The notes below the pieces were generated by a model that had not been told where the DNA came from, made no database searches, and worked only from the letters and a program-made list of their open reading frames with translations. From NCBI GenBank assembly GCA_022821905.1, contig JAJECS010000010.1, positions 1 to 55,554 on the forward strand: a stretch of 55,554 nucleotides of DNA, in the 5' to 3' direction. Both the position numbers and the translations under genes were made by a program. The DNA comes from Chloroflexota bacterium. GTDB taxonomy: Bacteria; Chloroflexota; UBA11872. Below are positions 1 through 9,982 of this stretch, piece after piece. Every line of letters starts with the position of its first letter. Position 1 is the first letter of the stretch.

Positions 1-351
1 GGTGTAGATGACCGACAGCCAGTTCGCCACGTGCTCCGGCCGGAACCCCAATACGCGCCAGATCGCGGCGAGCTCCAGAATCCAGAGGAAGTTGGTATAC
101 CCCTCCACGTACTCGCCGGGATTGAAGACCAAGCCGTGCCCGTCGAGCAGGTTGCGGACATAGCGAAAGCTGATGAATGCGTCGTCGGTGATGAACCAGC
201 CAACGCTCGTCAACCAGCCCAGCAGGACCAACCAGGGAGTCATCATGAGCGCAACGAGGACTTGGCCTCTGCGCGGCACTCGGACGAGCCGACGCGCGGC
301 GCTCATAGAGTCGCCGGCGGCGGCAAGCGGCGCACGGAGCGATTCAATCAT
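1..351 (-). CDS. Polytopic membrane glycosyltransferase, GT-C type (5' part only)
   Basis: The minus strand reads open from an ATG at 351-349 to the window edge (117 codons), so only the N-terminus is present. After a short basic cytoplasmic stretch comes a hydrophobic helix (about residues 34-50), then the sequence DDAFISFRYVRNLLDG and, a little later, FNPGEYVEGYTNFLW. This paired-Asp loop after the first transmembrane helix, followed by a GYTNFLW-type segment, is typical of lipid-phosphate-sugar-dependent GT-C transferases (arabinofuranosyl/mannosyltransferase-like, AftB/ArnT superfamily). The family moves a sugar from a polyprenyl phosphate donor on the outer face of the membrane; the acidic pair is the expected catalytic site. 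Donor and acceptor cannot be told from the fragment. A second in-frame ATG at 306 is possible. Confidence 0.75.
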   Translation of the reverse strand, partial: MIESLRAPLAAAGDSMSAARRLVRVPRRGQVLVALMMTPWLVLLGWLTSVGWFITDDAFISFRYVRNLLDGHGLVFNPGEYVEGYTNFLWILELAAIWRVLGFRPEHVANWLSVIYT

Positions 352-973
352 CTGATGGCGTACCGGGCGACTCTCGACCCGGAATTCCCACAAGCCATGG
401 GCAGATTCCCCGGGAGCTTGAGAGGCTGCATCCTATTGAATTGAGCTCAACGCCACGTTCTCCGCGTCCGGCTGGGCGGGCGCCGTCGAAGGGCCTGCGC
501 TTGGCATCCGCGACATAGTAGGGGGCCGGCGGCATCGCAAAGTTCGACGAACCCGTGGCGCGCAGGCCGGTCGCGGCAGTGGGCGCCTTTCACATCTGAG
601 CGCGGCAAGGTGACCCGGCACCAGCGGGCACCCTCGAATTGTCGGGTGGGTTGCGGGGATGGATTTCCACCTTCGAAGACGTTTGCAGAATCCAGCCGGG
701 CTTGGGGATGACCGGGCGCATCCTGTCCGCCCCCAGGTCCAATGAAGGGTAGATTCTCGCTCCCCGCCTTCGCGGGGACAGGCTCCGCGGGAATGACGAA
801 GGGTTACGCAAGGGTGTCCTCCGGGGGAATGACGGACTCGACGTCGCCCGCTGCCGTCTCTCTTCGGGCGTTGATCGTGCGGTACACTGAGGCCAGTGAT
901 GGGCGGATCACCCTCCGCCCCGATACTCGATACGAGCGCCCGTTTGGACGCCCGTAATTCTTCTGGAGCCACC
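352..973. other. Intergenic region between divergent glycosyltransferase and rpsO
   Basis: About 620 bases with no convincing gene on either strand. Reading frames here are antisense or frame shadows with no recognisable domain. The region should contain the promoters of the two divergent genes. A TACACT hexamer near 882 could be a -10 element for rpsO but has no good -35 partner. It also holds a copy of the family A intergenic repeat (677-815). Confidence 0.6.
677..815 (+). repeat. Intergenic repeat, family A (long form)
   Basis: This stretch is closely similar to 23400-23535. Both contain the succession GGATGACCGGGCG, CCCCCAGGT, CAATGAAGGG, a CTCCCCGCCTT...GGGGACAGG hairpin, then CTCCGCGGGAATGACGA. 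The shared core CGGGAATGACG also occurs in short copies at 8160, 18636, 32672, 39117 and 42307. Function unknown. Confidence 0.75.
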
Positions 974-1246
974 GTGGGTTTCGTTTCGCCCAAACGCGAG
1001 CAGGTCGACGCGTTGCGCCTGCACAGTGACGACACGGGCTCGGCGCCGGTGCAGATTGCCGGGTTGAGCGCGCGGATCGAAGAGCTCACCGAGCACCTGA
1101 AGCAGCACCGTGGCGACAAGCACACGCGCTACGGTCTGCTGCGCATGGTTGGACGGCGGAGCCGCTTGCTGAAATACCTGCGGCGCACACAGCCCGAGAC
1201 CTACCGCGAAGTGATTACCACCCTTGGTTTGCGAGTGCGCCAATAG
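974..1246 (+). CDS. rpsO: 30S ribosomal protein S15
   Basis: This 90-residue protein matches the whole length of bacterial S15: [20 protein letters not shown], then [33 protein letters not shown], closing with [12 protein letters not shown]15 binds the central domain of 16S rRNA and helps form the small-subunit platform. The start is taken as GTG at 974 because TGGAG lies 4-9 bases upstream and this gives the standard length; the frame stays open further upstream but that part has no S15 similarity. rpsO directly before pnp is a widely conserved order, and in model bacteria both are autoregulated at the RNA level. No specific regulatory structure is clear here. Confidence 0.97.
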   Translation: MGFVSPKREQVDALRLHSDDTGSAPVQIAGLSARIEELTEHLKQHRGDKHTRYGLLRMVGRRSRLLKYLRRTQPETYREVITTLGLRVRQ

Positions 1247-1469
1247 TCACCGGCCCCGTTTGCCGACGGCGCGCCGTTCCGCACAACCCTTTCTCATGGT
1301 CCCTAGCCCCCGGTTCATCGCCGAAGCTGCACCGACGGGCCTCATGTACTTCGCTTCGGCATAGTTCGGCGGGTCGAATCTCGCGGACGAGCTAAGAAAC
1401 GAGCCGGCAACTCCGGTTGCCCCCTCCTTTCTTCGCTTGTTCCGCCGGCCCGCCCCGGAGACGTGCGAT

Positions 1470-3707
1470 ATGCACAGAGTTGAAACCGAGCTGGGAGGGC
1501 GAACCTTCAGCCTCGAGACCGGCGAGCTGGCCGGTCAGGCGGACGGCGCAGTCGTGGCGCGCTACGGCGACACGACCCTGCTGGCGACGGTCGTTTGCTC
1601 CAGCCCCCGCCAGGGGCTGGACTTCTTTCCGCTCCAGGTCGAGTTCGAGGAGCGGGCCTATTCGATCGGCCGCATTCCGGGCAGCGTGCTGCGCCGCGAG
1701 GGCCGTCCGCCGCTGTCGGGCATCCTCGCCGGCCGCTTGGCGGACCGCTGCATTCGGCCGCTGTTCCCCGATGGGATGCGGAATGACACGCAGATCGTCC
1801 TGACGCTGCTGACGCACGACGGGGAGAACGAGCCCGACGTGATGGGCATCGTGGCCGCCTCGGCCGCGTTGATGCTTACCGGGCTGCCCTTCGAAGGCCC
1901 CGTGGGCGCCCTGCGGGTGGGCCTGGACGGCGACGAGCTGGTGGCCAACGCGCCCAACGACCCCGAGGGTGGAGACCCGGCGCTCGACCTGGTCGTGGCC
2001 GGCACGCGTGAGGGCGTGGTGATGCTGGAGGCCGGCGCCCAGGTCGTGGCCGACGACACCGTCGTGCGGGCGATCAACTGGGGGCAGGAGCAACTGCAGG
2101 GCCTGGTCGACATCCAGCTGCAACTCAAGGAGCTGGCCGGCAAGCCGGCGCGTGACGTGGACATCATCAAGCCGGCCGACGAGCTGCTCGAAGCGGTCAG
2201 CGAGCGCTACGGATCCAGGATTCAGGACGCGGCGCGGGTGATGGATCGCGCGGAGCGCAAGGCGCTGCTTGGAGCCGTCGCCGCGGACGCCGAGGCCGAG
2301 CTTGGCGACGAGCACGAGGCCGCACGGATCGACGACGCCCTGCACGACGTGGAGTCGGAGGCCGTCCGCGCGCTGATCCTCAATGAGGGAATTCGCCCGG
2401 ACGGACGCGATGAGTCCTCGCTGCGCAAGCTCTCGGCGCGGGTGGGCGTGCTGCCGCGCATCCACGGCACCGGCCTGTTTCAGCGCGGCGAGACCCAGGT
2501 GCTGGCGGTGACCACGCTCGGCACCCCGCGCGACGTGCAGCGCATCGGGCTCACGGACCTGGAAGCCATGGCGCAGCCCAAGCGCTACATCCACCACTAC
2601 AACATGCCGCCGTATGCCAGCGGCGAGACCGGCCGGTTGGGATCGCCGAAGCGCCGCGAGGTCGGCCACGGAGCCCTCGCCGAGCGCGCGATCGCGCCGG
2701 TGCTGCCGGACCTCAAGGACTTTCCCTACACCATCCGCGTCGTGTCGGAGGTGCTGTCGTCCAACGGGTCAACGTCCATGGCGTCGACCTGCGGCAGCAC
2801 GTTGAGCCTCATGGACGCCGGGGTGCCTCTCAAGGCCCCGGTTGCGGGCATCTCCATTGGCATGATTGCTGGCGACGACGGCCGGTTCACGGTGCTCACC
2901 GACATCCAGGGCGCCGAAGATCACTTCGGCGACATGGACTTCAAGGTGGCGGGCACGGCCGAGGGCGTGACCGCCGTCCAGGTCGACATCAAGATCAAGC
3001 GCCTGACCCCCGAGATGATCGAGGCGGCGGTGCAGCGCGCCCGCGAGGCGCGCTTGCAGATCCTGGACGTGATGCGGGTGAGCATTGCCGAACCGCGCGA
3101 CGACGTGGGAGAGTTCGCGCCCAAGATCACGCAGGTCTCGATCTCGCCGGATAGCATCGGCGCGGTGATCGGGCCGGGCGGCAAGATGATCCGCCGCCTG
3201 GAGGCCGAGACGGGCGCCAGCATCGACATCGAGGAGGACGGCACGGTGACCGTCGGCGGGGCCACCCGCGAGGGCACGGACCGCGCCGTCCAGATGATCC
3301 AAGACCTGACGGGTGAAGTCGAGATCGGTCGCAAGGTGCTGGGCAAGGTGACGCGTATCATGAACTTTGGTGCGTTCGTCGAGATCGTGCCCGGCAAGGA
3401 AGGCCTCGTCCCGATCAATGAGCTGGCCGAGGAGCCGGTGGGCTCCGTCAATGACGTCGTGGCCGAAGGCGACGACATCATGGTGATGGTGGTCGAGGTC
3501 GATCACCTGGGCCGCATCAACCTGTCGCGGCGCGCGGTGCTGCAAGACCTGACACCCGCCGAGACCCTGGCCACGGCTCCGCCGCGTCCGGGGCGCGACG
3601 GTCCGCGCGGCGGCGGCCGCCGAGACGGTGGTCGCCGAGACGGACCGGGCGGGCGCGGCGGCGGCCGTCGCGGCCGCCCGCCGCGCGGCGGTCGCAGGTT
3701 CGACTAG
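1470..3707 (+). CDS. pnp: Polyribonucleotide nucleotidyltransferase (PNPase)
   Basis: A 745-residue phosphorolytic 3'-5' exoribonuclease that releases nucleoside diphosphates. The domain order is complete: first RNase PH-like core, helical domain, second core with RGETQVLAVTTLGT, GSTSMASTCGSTLSLMDAGV and the metal-binding DMD at residues 488-490 followed by VQVDIKIK, then a KH domain with GPGGK near residue 568, then an S1 domain from about 620. The C-terminus is an unusual Arg/Gly-rich tail of about 45 residues, suited to extra RNA contact. The start at 1470 follows GGAG at 1457-1460 and gives the usual N-terminus; an in-frame ATG at 1437 adds 11 residues without family support. It lies 223 bases after rpsO and 9 before dapB. 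Confidence 0.97.
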   Translation: MHRVETELGGRTFSLETGELAGQADGAVVARYGDTTLLATVVCSSPRQGLDFFPLQVEFEERAYSIGRIPGSVLRREGRPPLSGILAGRLADRCIRPLFPDGMRNDTQIVLTLLTHDGENEPDVMGIVAASAALMLTGLPFEGPVGALRVGLDGDELVANAPNDPEGGDPALDLVVAGTREGVVMLEAGAQVVADDTVVRAINWGQEQLQGLVDIQLQLKELAGKPARDVDIIKPADELLEAVSERYGSRIQDAARVMDRAERKALLGAVAADAEAELGDEHEAARIDDALHDVESEAVRALILNEGIRPDGRDESSLRKLSARVGVLPRIHGTGLFQRGETQVLAVTTLGTPRDVQRIGLTDLEAMAQPKRYIHHYNMPPYASGETGRLGSPKRREVGHGALAERAIAPVLPDLKDFPYTIRVVSEVLSSNGSTSMASTCGSTLSLMDAGVPLKAPVAGISIGMIAGDDGRFTVLTDIQGAEDHFGDMDFKVAGTAEGVTAVQVDIKIKRLTPEMIEAAVQRAREARLQILDVMRVSIAEPRDDVGEFAPKITQVSISPDSIGAVIGPGGKMIRRLEAETGASIDIEEDGTVTVGGATREGTDRAVQMIQDLTGEVEIGRKVLGKVTRIMNFGAFVEIVPGKEGLVPINELAEEPVGSVNDVVAEGDDIMVMVVEVDHLGRINLSRRAVLQDLTPAETLATAPPRPGRDGPRGGGRRDGGRRDGPGGRGGGRRGRPPRGGRRFD

Positions 3708-3716
3708 GACCGGAAC

Positions 3717-4499
3717 ATGCTCCGAGTAGCCGTGCTTGGTTCCAGCGGCCAAATGGGCCAGGCGGTCGTGGCGGCCGTGGAGGGCGCCGACGATCAAGTG
3801 CTTGTCGCCCGGATCGACCGGGTGCCCGCGCCTGGCAGCGCCCCGTTCTTCACGGAGTTCGAGGCGGCCGTTCAGGCCACTTCGCCCGAGATCGTGGTGG
3901 ACTTTTCGGTGGCGGACGCCGCCGCGGACCATGCGCTGGAGGCGCTGGCCGCCGGCGTGTCCCCCGTCATCGGCACGACCGGGATGTCGGACGAGCAGGT
4001 TGGAGACATCCGCAAACTCGCCGACGCGACGGGCGTTGGCGCGTTCATTGCCCCGAACTTCGCCATCGGCGCCGTGCTGATGATGCAGATGGCCGCCATG
4101 GCGGCCCCGCATCTGGACAGCGTCGAGGTGATCGAGCTGCACCACGACCGCAAGCGCGACGCGCCTTCGGGAACGGCGGCGCGCACGGCGGAGTTGATCG
4201 TGCGCGCCCGCGGCGGACAGCCCGCCCGGGACGCCGCCACCGAGGCCTTCACGCTCGAGGGCGTGCGGGGCGGCGTGCGCGACGGCGTGCGCGTGCACAG
4301 CGTGCGGCTGCCGGGACTGGTGGCGCATCAGGAAGTGATCTTCGGCGGTGAGGGGCAGTCGCTCACGATCCGCCACGACTCGACGAGCCGGGAGTCGTTC
4401 ATGCCCGGCGTTTTGTTGGCCGTTCGACGGGTGCGCAGGTTAAGCGGCCTCGTGGTCGGCCTGGAGCACTTGCTCGCAAGCTCCGAGGGAGAAGACTGA
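3717..4499 (+). CDS. dapB: 4-hydroxy-tetrahydrodipicolinate reductase
   Basis: This enzyme catalyses the second committed step of the diaminopimelate/lysine pathway, the NAD(P)H-dependent reduction of hydroxytetrahydrodipicolinate. The 260-residue product has the Rossmann GSSGQMG at 8-14, GTTGMS at 86-91, APNFAIG at 112-118 and the DapB signature ELHHDRKRDAPSGTA at 140-154, which contains the catalytic His pair and Lys. It begins 9 bases after the pnp stop and its TGA overlaps the asd ATG by one base (ATGTC after ACTG), so pnp, dapB and asd are probably cotranscribed and dapB/asd translationally coupled. Confidence 0.96.
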   Translation: MLRVAVLGSSGQMGQAVVAAVEGADDQVLVARIDRVPAPGSAPFFTEFEAAVQATSPEIVVDFSVADAAADHALEALAAGVSPVIGTTGMSDEQVGDIRKLADATGVGAFIAPNFAIGAVLMMQMAAMAAPHLDSVEVIELHHDRKRDAPSGTAARTAELIVRARGGQPARDAATEAFTLEGVRGGVRDGVRVHSVRLPGLVAHQEVIFGGEGQSLTIRHDSTSRESFMPGVLLAVRRVRRLSGLVVGLEHLLASSEGED

Positions 4500-5539
4500 T
4501 GTCGGCGGGATATGCGGTGGGAGTGATCGGCGCCACGGGCGCCGTGGGACGCGAGTTCTTGCAGGTGATGGAGGAGCGCCGCTTTCCGGTGCGCGAGCTG
4601 CGGCTGTGGGCCAGCCCGCGCAGCCGCGGGCGGCAGATCGAGTTCAACGGCAAGCCCCACACCGTCGAGGCGCTCGAGGACGCGGTGTACGAGGGCCTTG
4701 ACTTCGTCCTCATCTCGGCGTCGGGCGACATCAGCCGCGCCGAGGCCCCGCGCGTGGCGCAGGCCGGGGTGCTGGCCATCGACGACAGCTCGGCGTTTCG
4801 CTACGACGACGCGGTGCCGCTGGTGGTGCCGGAGGTCAACGCGGAGGACATTGCCTGGCACCGGGGCATCGTGGCGATTCCCAATTGCTCGACGACGCCG
4901 ATCGTCCAGGTGCTGGCGCCGCTGCACGCGGTGAACCCGCTGCGGCGCATCATCGCCGACACCTATCAGTCGGTGTCCGGCGCCGGCGGGCGGGCCATGG
5001 AAGAGTTGAGCGAGCAGACGGCCGCCCAGGCCCGCGGCGAGACGCCGGCGGCCGACCCGGACGTCTTCCCGCACCCGATCGCGTCCAACCTGATTCCGTC
5101 GATCGACTCGCCGCGCGACGACGGCTACTCCAAGGAGGAGTGGAAGGTCTGGGCGGAGTCGCGCAAGATCATGCACGTGCCCGATCTGGCCGTGTCGGCC
5201 ACCTGCGTGCGAGTGCCGGTGTTCCGGGCGCACTCCGCAGCCGTGCACGCGGAGTTCAGCGAGCCCTTCGACGCCGCCGAGGCGCGGGCGATGCTCGAGG
5301 ATGTGCCCGGCGTGCAGGTCGTCGACGACCTGGCGGCCGAGCAGTACCCCATGCCGTCGGATGCGGCGGGCAACGACACGACGTGGGTGGGTCGCATTCG
5401 CCAGGACATGTCGCACCCGAACGGCCTGGTGTTCTGGGTGGTGTCGGACAACCTGCGCAAGGGCGCGGCGACCAACTCGATTCAGATCGCCGAAGCGGCC
5501 ATCGCGAATCACTGGTTGAAGCAGGCGCAGCCGGCGTAG
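4499..5539 (+). CDS. asd: Aspartate-semialdehyde dehydrogenase
   Basis: This enzyme reduces aspartyl phosphate to aspartate semialdehyde, the branch point to lysine, threonine and methionine. The 346-residue protein has the N-terminal NADP motif GATGAVG (11-17), the active-site Cys130 in IPNCSTTPIVQ, and the QSVSGAGGRAMEEL segment that follows in this family. The length is standard. Its start overlaps the dapB stop by one base. The next lysine gene, dapA, lies about 1 kb downstream, separated by two small non-lysine genes that look inserted. Confidence 0.96.
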   Translation: MSAGYAVGVIGATGAVGREFLQVMEERRFPVRELRLWASPRSRGRQIEFNGKPHTVEALEDAVYEGLDFVLISASGDISRAEAPRVAQAGVLAIDDSSAFRYDDAVPLVVPEVNAEDIAWHRGIVAIPNCSTTPIVQVLAPLHAVNPLRRIIADTYQSVSGAGGRAMEELSEQTAAQARGETPAADPDVFPHPIASNLIPSIDSPRDDGYSKEEWKVWAESRKIMHVPDLAVSATCVRVPVFRAHSAAVHAEFSEPFDAAEARAMLEDVPGVQVVDDLAAEQYPMPSDAAGNDTTWVGRIRQDMSHPNGLVFWVVSDNLRKGAATNSIQIAEAAIANHWLKQAQPA

Positions 5540-5609
5540 CGGGGGCGCGGACAGCGGGATTGGGTGTGATGCCGCGCAACAAAGGCGCACTGCGGGCAGG
5601 CTGGGCGCA

Positions 5610-5633
5610 TTGACAACTGTGCAATCATCGAAA
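5610..5633 (+). promoter_or_regulatory. Possible sigma-70 type promoter for the 5681-6413 pair
   Basis: TTGACA at 5610-5615 is a perfect -35 hexamer. The region 15-17 bases downstream reads GAAAATC, only a fair -10 match. A strong ribosome binding site (AGGGGAGG) precedes the ATG at 5681. The promoter would make the two small genes a separate transcription unit after asd. Confidence 0.3.
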
Positions 5634-5680
5634 ATCGCTTGCGCCCCAGTGATGCATCCAAGAGCTAAGGGGAGGAACCT

Positions 5681-5947
5681 ATGGGAGATCCACTAGCGAG
5701 TGAGAAAGAGTTCTTGCGAGCAAACCTGGATGAACTGGCTGCGGCGCACCCTGGGAAGTATTTGGTCATCCAGGGTGAGAAGGTATACGCAGCTTGCGAG
5801 ACCTACGACCAGGGCGTTTCCGAAGGGCTTCGGCTGCTTGCCGGCAAACGGCCATTTCTCGTTCGTTCCGTGCTGCACCCAGAGGACGCAGAGGCACCTC
5901 GAATTCCAGCCTTGGCTTTAGGAATCCCGTTTCGTGCCAATTCTTAA
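5681..5947 (+). CDS. Small DUF5678-like protein
   Basis: An 88-residue soluble protein. The core LAAAHPGKYLVIQGEKVYAA...A...G..L.GKRPFLVRSVL resembles short proteins grouped as DUF5678, whose biochemical role is not known to me. There is no signal peptide or transmembrane segment. The ATG at 5681 follows AGGGGAGG with good spacing. Its 3' end overlaps the start of the retropepsin-like gene by 14 bases in another frame, so the two are almost certainly translated together. Base composition is lower in GC than the flanking lysine genes, in keeping with an inserted pair. The family call rests on pattern memory only. Confidence 0.6.
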   Translation: MGDPLASEKEFLRANLDELAAAHPGKYLVIQGEKVYAACETYDQGVSEGLRLLAGKRPFLVRSVLHPEDAEAPRIPALALGIPFRANS

Positions 5948-6413
5948 TGTACGAGTTGAAGCTGAAGTGCAGGGACCGGAAGGAGAGGTACAGGAGGTTG
6001 ACCCAAAGGGTGGGCTTCAGCAGATTGGCCCACGTGCTCCAATTATCCTGACACCTCCTCAGGAACAGATAGAAGCCCTCAGCCAGCGTGGCGAACCGCT
6101 GCCGCAACCCGTGCAAGGATTGGCGCTCATCGACACTGGAGCAAGCGTGACTTGCATCGATCGTCAGGCTGCTGAACAAGCAGGGCTCCCGATTGTCGAT
6201 AGCGGTCCCTTGCTATCTGCAACGGACGAGGAGATCGTTCCAATCTTCGCGGCGCGGCTTGACATGCTCGGACTTCCCGGCTGGGAAGCGCCACGAGCGT
6301 ACGGAACCAATCTCGCAACTCAAGAGCTCATTGCGCTGATTGGCCGCGATGTACTGATGAACAGCGTGCTGATCTACAACGGCGCGGACGGATCCTTTTC
6401 GATTGCCCAGTAG
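5934..6413 (+). CDS. Retropepsin-like aspartic protease domain protein
   Basis: A 159-residue protein starting at GTG 5934. It has ALIDTGASVTCID at 64-76, the active-site D-T/S-G loop of single-domain aspartic proteases, and ALIGRDVL at 134-141, matching the hydrophobic-Gly-Arg segment that supports that loop in retropepsins. A flap-like stretch lies between. Such single-lobed proteins work as dimers with one Asp (here D67) from each subunit. No membrane segment is seen, so it is probably cytoplasmic. It overlaps the DUF5678-like gene by 14 bases. The substrate is unknown; the paired small protein is a candidate partner or substrate (inference). Confidence 0.72.
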   Translation: MPILNVRVEAEVQGPEGEVQEVDPKGGLQQIGPRAPIILTPPQEQIEALSQRGEPLPQPVQGLALIDTGASVTCIDRQAAEQAGLPIVDSGPLLSATDEEIVPIFAARLDMLGLPGWEAPRAYGTNLATQELIALIGRDVLMNSVLIYNGADGSFSIAQ

Positions 6414-6582
6414 TTCTCGCACCATCCGGCCTTAGCCCCCCCTGGCGGCCCGATCCCCGAACTGTCCCTCTGTCGTTGGCCGGTACGCCCCGGTTGTCGC
6501 GGGTACAATTCCGGGCGGGGTCGGATGCGTGGTGAGCGCACCGCGCCGGAGGGGTGAATCAGCCTCGCAGGGGGGGAATGCC

Positions 6583-7500
6583 ATGCTGACCTTTGGTCGG
6601 CTCATCACCGCGGTGGTCACGCCGTTTCACGCCGACGGGTCGGTCGACTACGACACCTTCGGTCGCATGGTCGACGGACTGATCGACGCCGGCAACGACG
6701 CCGTCGTGGTCACCGGCACCACCGGCGAGTCGCCGGTGCTGACCGAGACCGAGCGCATGTCGCTCTACCGAGAAGCCCTGACCGCCGCCGACGGGCGCGC
6801 GCGCGTGATTGCCGGCACGGGCGGCTACAACACCAGCGAGAGCATCCACCTGTCGCGGGCGGCGGCGGACGTCGGGGTCGACGGCCTGCTCCAGGTGACG
6901 CCCTACTACAACAAGCCACCGCAGGCGGGCATGTTCCGCCACTTCGAGGCCATCGCGGCCTCCACGCCGCTGCCCAACATCCTCTACAACGTGCCCGCGC
7001 GCACGTCCTGCAACCTGGCGGCGGAGACGGTGGCGGAACTGAGCGCCATCGACAACATCATCGGCATCAAGGAAGCGAGCGCGGACTTCGAGCAGATTGG
7101 CCATATCGCGCGCACGACGCCGGACGACTTCGCCATCTACAGCGGCAACGACGCGGACACCTATCTCATCATGGCGCTGGGCGGCGTGGGCGTGGTGAGC
7201 GTTGCCAGCCACGTGGTGAGCGGCGAAATCCGGGCGATGATTGACGCCTTCGTGGCGGGCGATCTCGACGGCGCGCGCAGCCGGCACCTGCACCTGCTGC
7301 CCATCTCGCAGATCCTGTTCCCAGCCGGCTGGCCAAATCCGGTGTCAGTGAAGGCCGCGCTGGGGTTGGGCGGATTCGACGTCGGCGTTCCGCGACTCCC
7401 CCTGGTCGACCTGCCCGACGACATGAAGGCCAGCCTGCGGGCCGTGATGGACGCCTACACGCTGGACGCTTACCTCACGCGAACGCCAGTGGCCGTCTAG
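6583..7500 (+). CDS. dapA: 4-hydroxy-tetrahydrodipicolinate synthase
   Basis: Condenses pyruvate with aspartate semialdehyde, the first committed lysine step. The 305-residue (beta/alpha)8 protein has TGTTGES at 44-50, the YNVPAR motif at 135-140 (proton-relay Tyr and substrate Arg) and the Schiff-base Lys163 in GIKEAS. This is the canonical DapA in the window; the two relatives at 15119 and 16089 lack several of these features. ATG at 6583 follows GGGGGGAA at 6571-6578. A TACAAT hexamer at about 6504-6509 might be a -10 element. The stop codon directly abuts the GTG of the next gene. Confidence 0.95.
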   Translation: MLTFGRLITAVVTPFHADGSVDYDTFGRMVDGLIDAGNDAVVVTGTTGESPVLTETERMSLYREALTAADGRARVIAGTGGYNTSESIHLSRAAADVGVDGLLQVTPYYNKPPQAGMFRHFEAIAASTPLPNILYNVPARTSCNLAAETVAELSAIDNIIGIKEASADFEQIGHIARTTPDDFAIYSGNDADTYLIMALGGVGVVSVASHVVSGEIRAMIDAFVAGDLDGARSRHLHLLPISQILFPAGWPNPVSVKAALGLGGFDVGVPRLPLVDLPDDMKASLRAVMDAYTLDAYLTRTPVAV

Positions 7501-8124
7501 GTGGCGGAGGCCCTCCCCACCTTTAGCGACCTGGCGGAGCTCGCCGAGGCCGTCAAGGGCTGCACGCGCTGTCGTTTGGCGCAGGGTCGCACGAATGCCG
7601 TCCCCGGCGAGGGCGCGCCCGACGCGGCGGTGATGTTCATCGGCGAGGGCCCCGGCTACCACGAAGACCAGCAGGGGCGGCCCTTCGTGGGCGCCGCCGG
7701 TCAATTGCTGGACGAGCTGATCGAGGGCATCGGCCTGCGACGGCGCGAGGTCTTCATCGCCAACGTGCTCAAGTGCCGGCCCCCCGAAAACCGCGATCCG
7801 GCGCCGGACGAGGCGGAGGCCTGCCGGCCCTACCTGGACCGGCAAATCGAGCTGATCGACCCCAAGGTCATCGTGCTGCTGGGCCGGCACGCGCTGCAGG
7901 CGCACTTCTCCGACGCGCAGATTTCGCGGGCGCGAGGGGTGCCGCGCCGTCGCGACGGGCGCACGTTTCTCCCCGTCTATCACCCGGCGGCGGCGCTGCG
8001 GCAACTCCGCCTTCGCGACGTGCTGCGCAGCGACTTTGCGCTGATCCCAAAGCTGCTGGAGGGCCCGGCGCCCGCAGCCGAGCCCGCGGAGCCGGAGTCC
8101 CAGCAGCTGTCGATGTTTGGATGA
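7501..8124 (+). CDS. Uracil-DNA glycosylase, family 4 (iron-sulfur type)
   Basis: Removes uracil from DNA to start base excision repair. The 207-residue protein has the family 4 motif GEGPGYHED at 48-56, PFVGAAG at 61-67 and the HPAA motif with His161. Four cysteines (C21, C24, C92, C108) match the 4Fe-4S ligands of this family. It starts at GTG 7501, with zero bases between the dapA stop and this codon, so translation is likely coupled to dapA. The C-terminal tail (QQLSMFG) resembles clamp-binding peptides (QLxLF-like), though this is only a suggestion. Confidence 0.93.
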   Translation: MAEALPTFSDLAELAEAVKGCTRCRLAQGRTNAVPGEGAPDAAVMFIGEGPGYHEDQQGRPFVGAAGQLLDELIEGIGLRRREVFIANVLKCRPPENRDPAPDEAEACRPYLDRQIELIDPKVIVLLGRHALQAHFSDAQISRARGVPRRRDGRTFLPVYHPAAALRQLRLRDVLRSDFALIPKLLEGPAPAAEPAEPESQQLSMFG

Positions 8125-8159
8125 ATCAGGTGACTCCGCGGTTGTTGCCGGGTGGATGG

Positions 8160-8195
8160 GGCCTGGATTCCGGCTTTCGCCGGAATGACGGAGGG
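8160..8195 (+). repeat. Intergenic repeat, family A (short form)
   Basis: GGATTCCGGCTTTCGCCGGAATGACGG is an inverted repeat (ATTCCGGC/GCCGGAAT) lying between the UDG gene and rnj. The same short form is seen at 18690-18724 and, degraded, at 39117-39155. Confidence 0.7.
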
Positions 8196-8266
8196 GTTAG
8201 CGCTGGCTTTGCCGGCACCCGACATCGGCCAGCCCGGCGGCTGGCGCGGCGGACGCAGCGGGCGCG

Positions 8267-9937
<1,671 letters not shown>

Positions 9938-9982
9938 CCGGGTACGTAAGGCACCAGACCATTCCGGGGATCGACCGCGGGC

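Noticed and set aside
1392..4376. Long minus-strand open frames antisense to pnp and dapB (425 and 535 codons)
   Set aside because: GC-rich third positions keep the complementary frame open; the translations are His/Arg/Gly-rich without domains, while pnp and dapB on the plus strand are fully recognisable.
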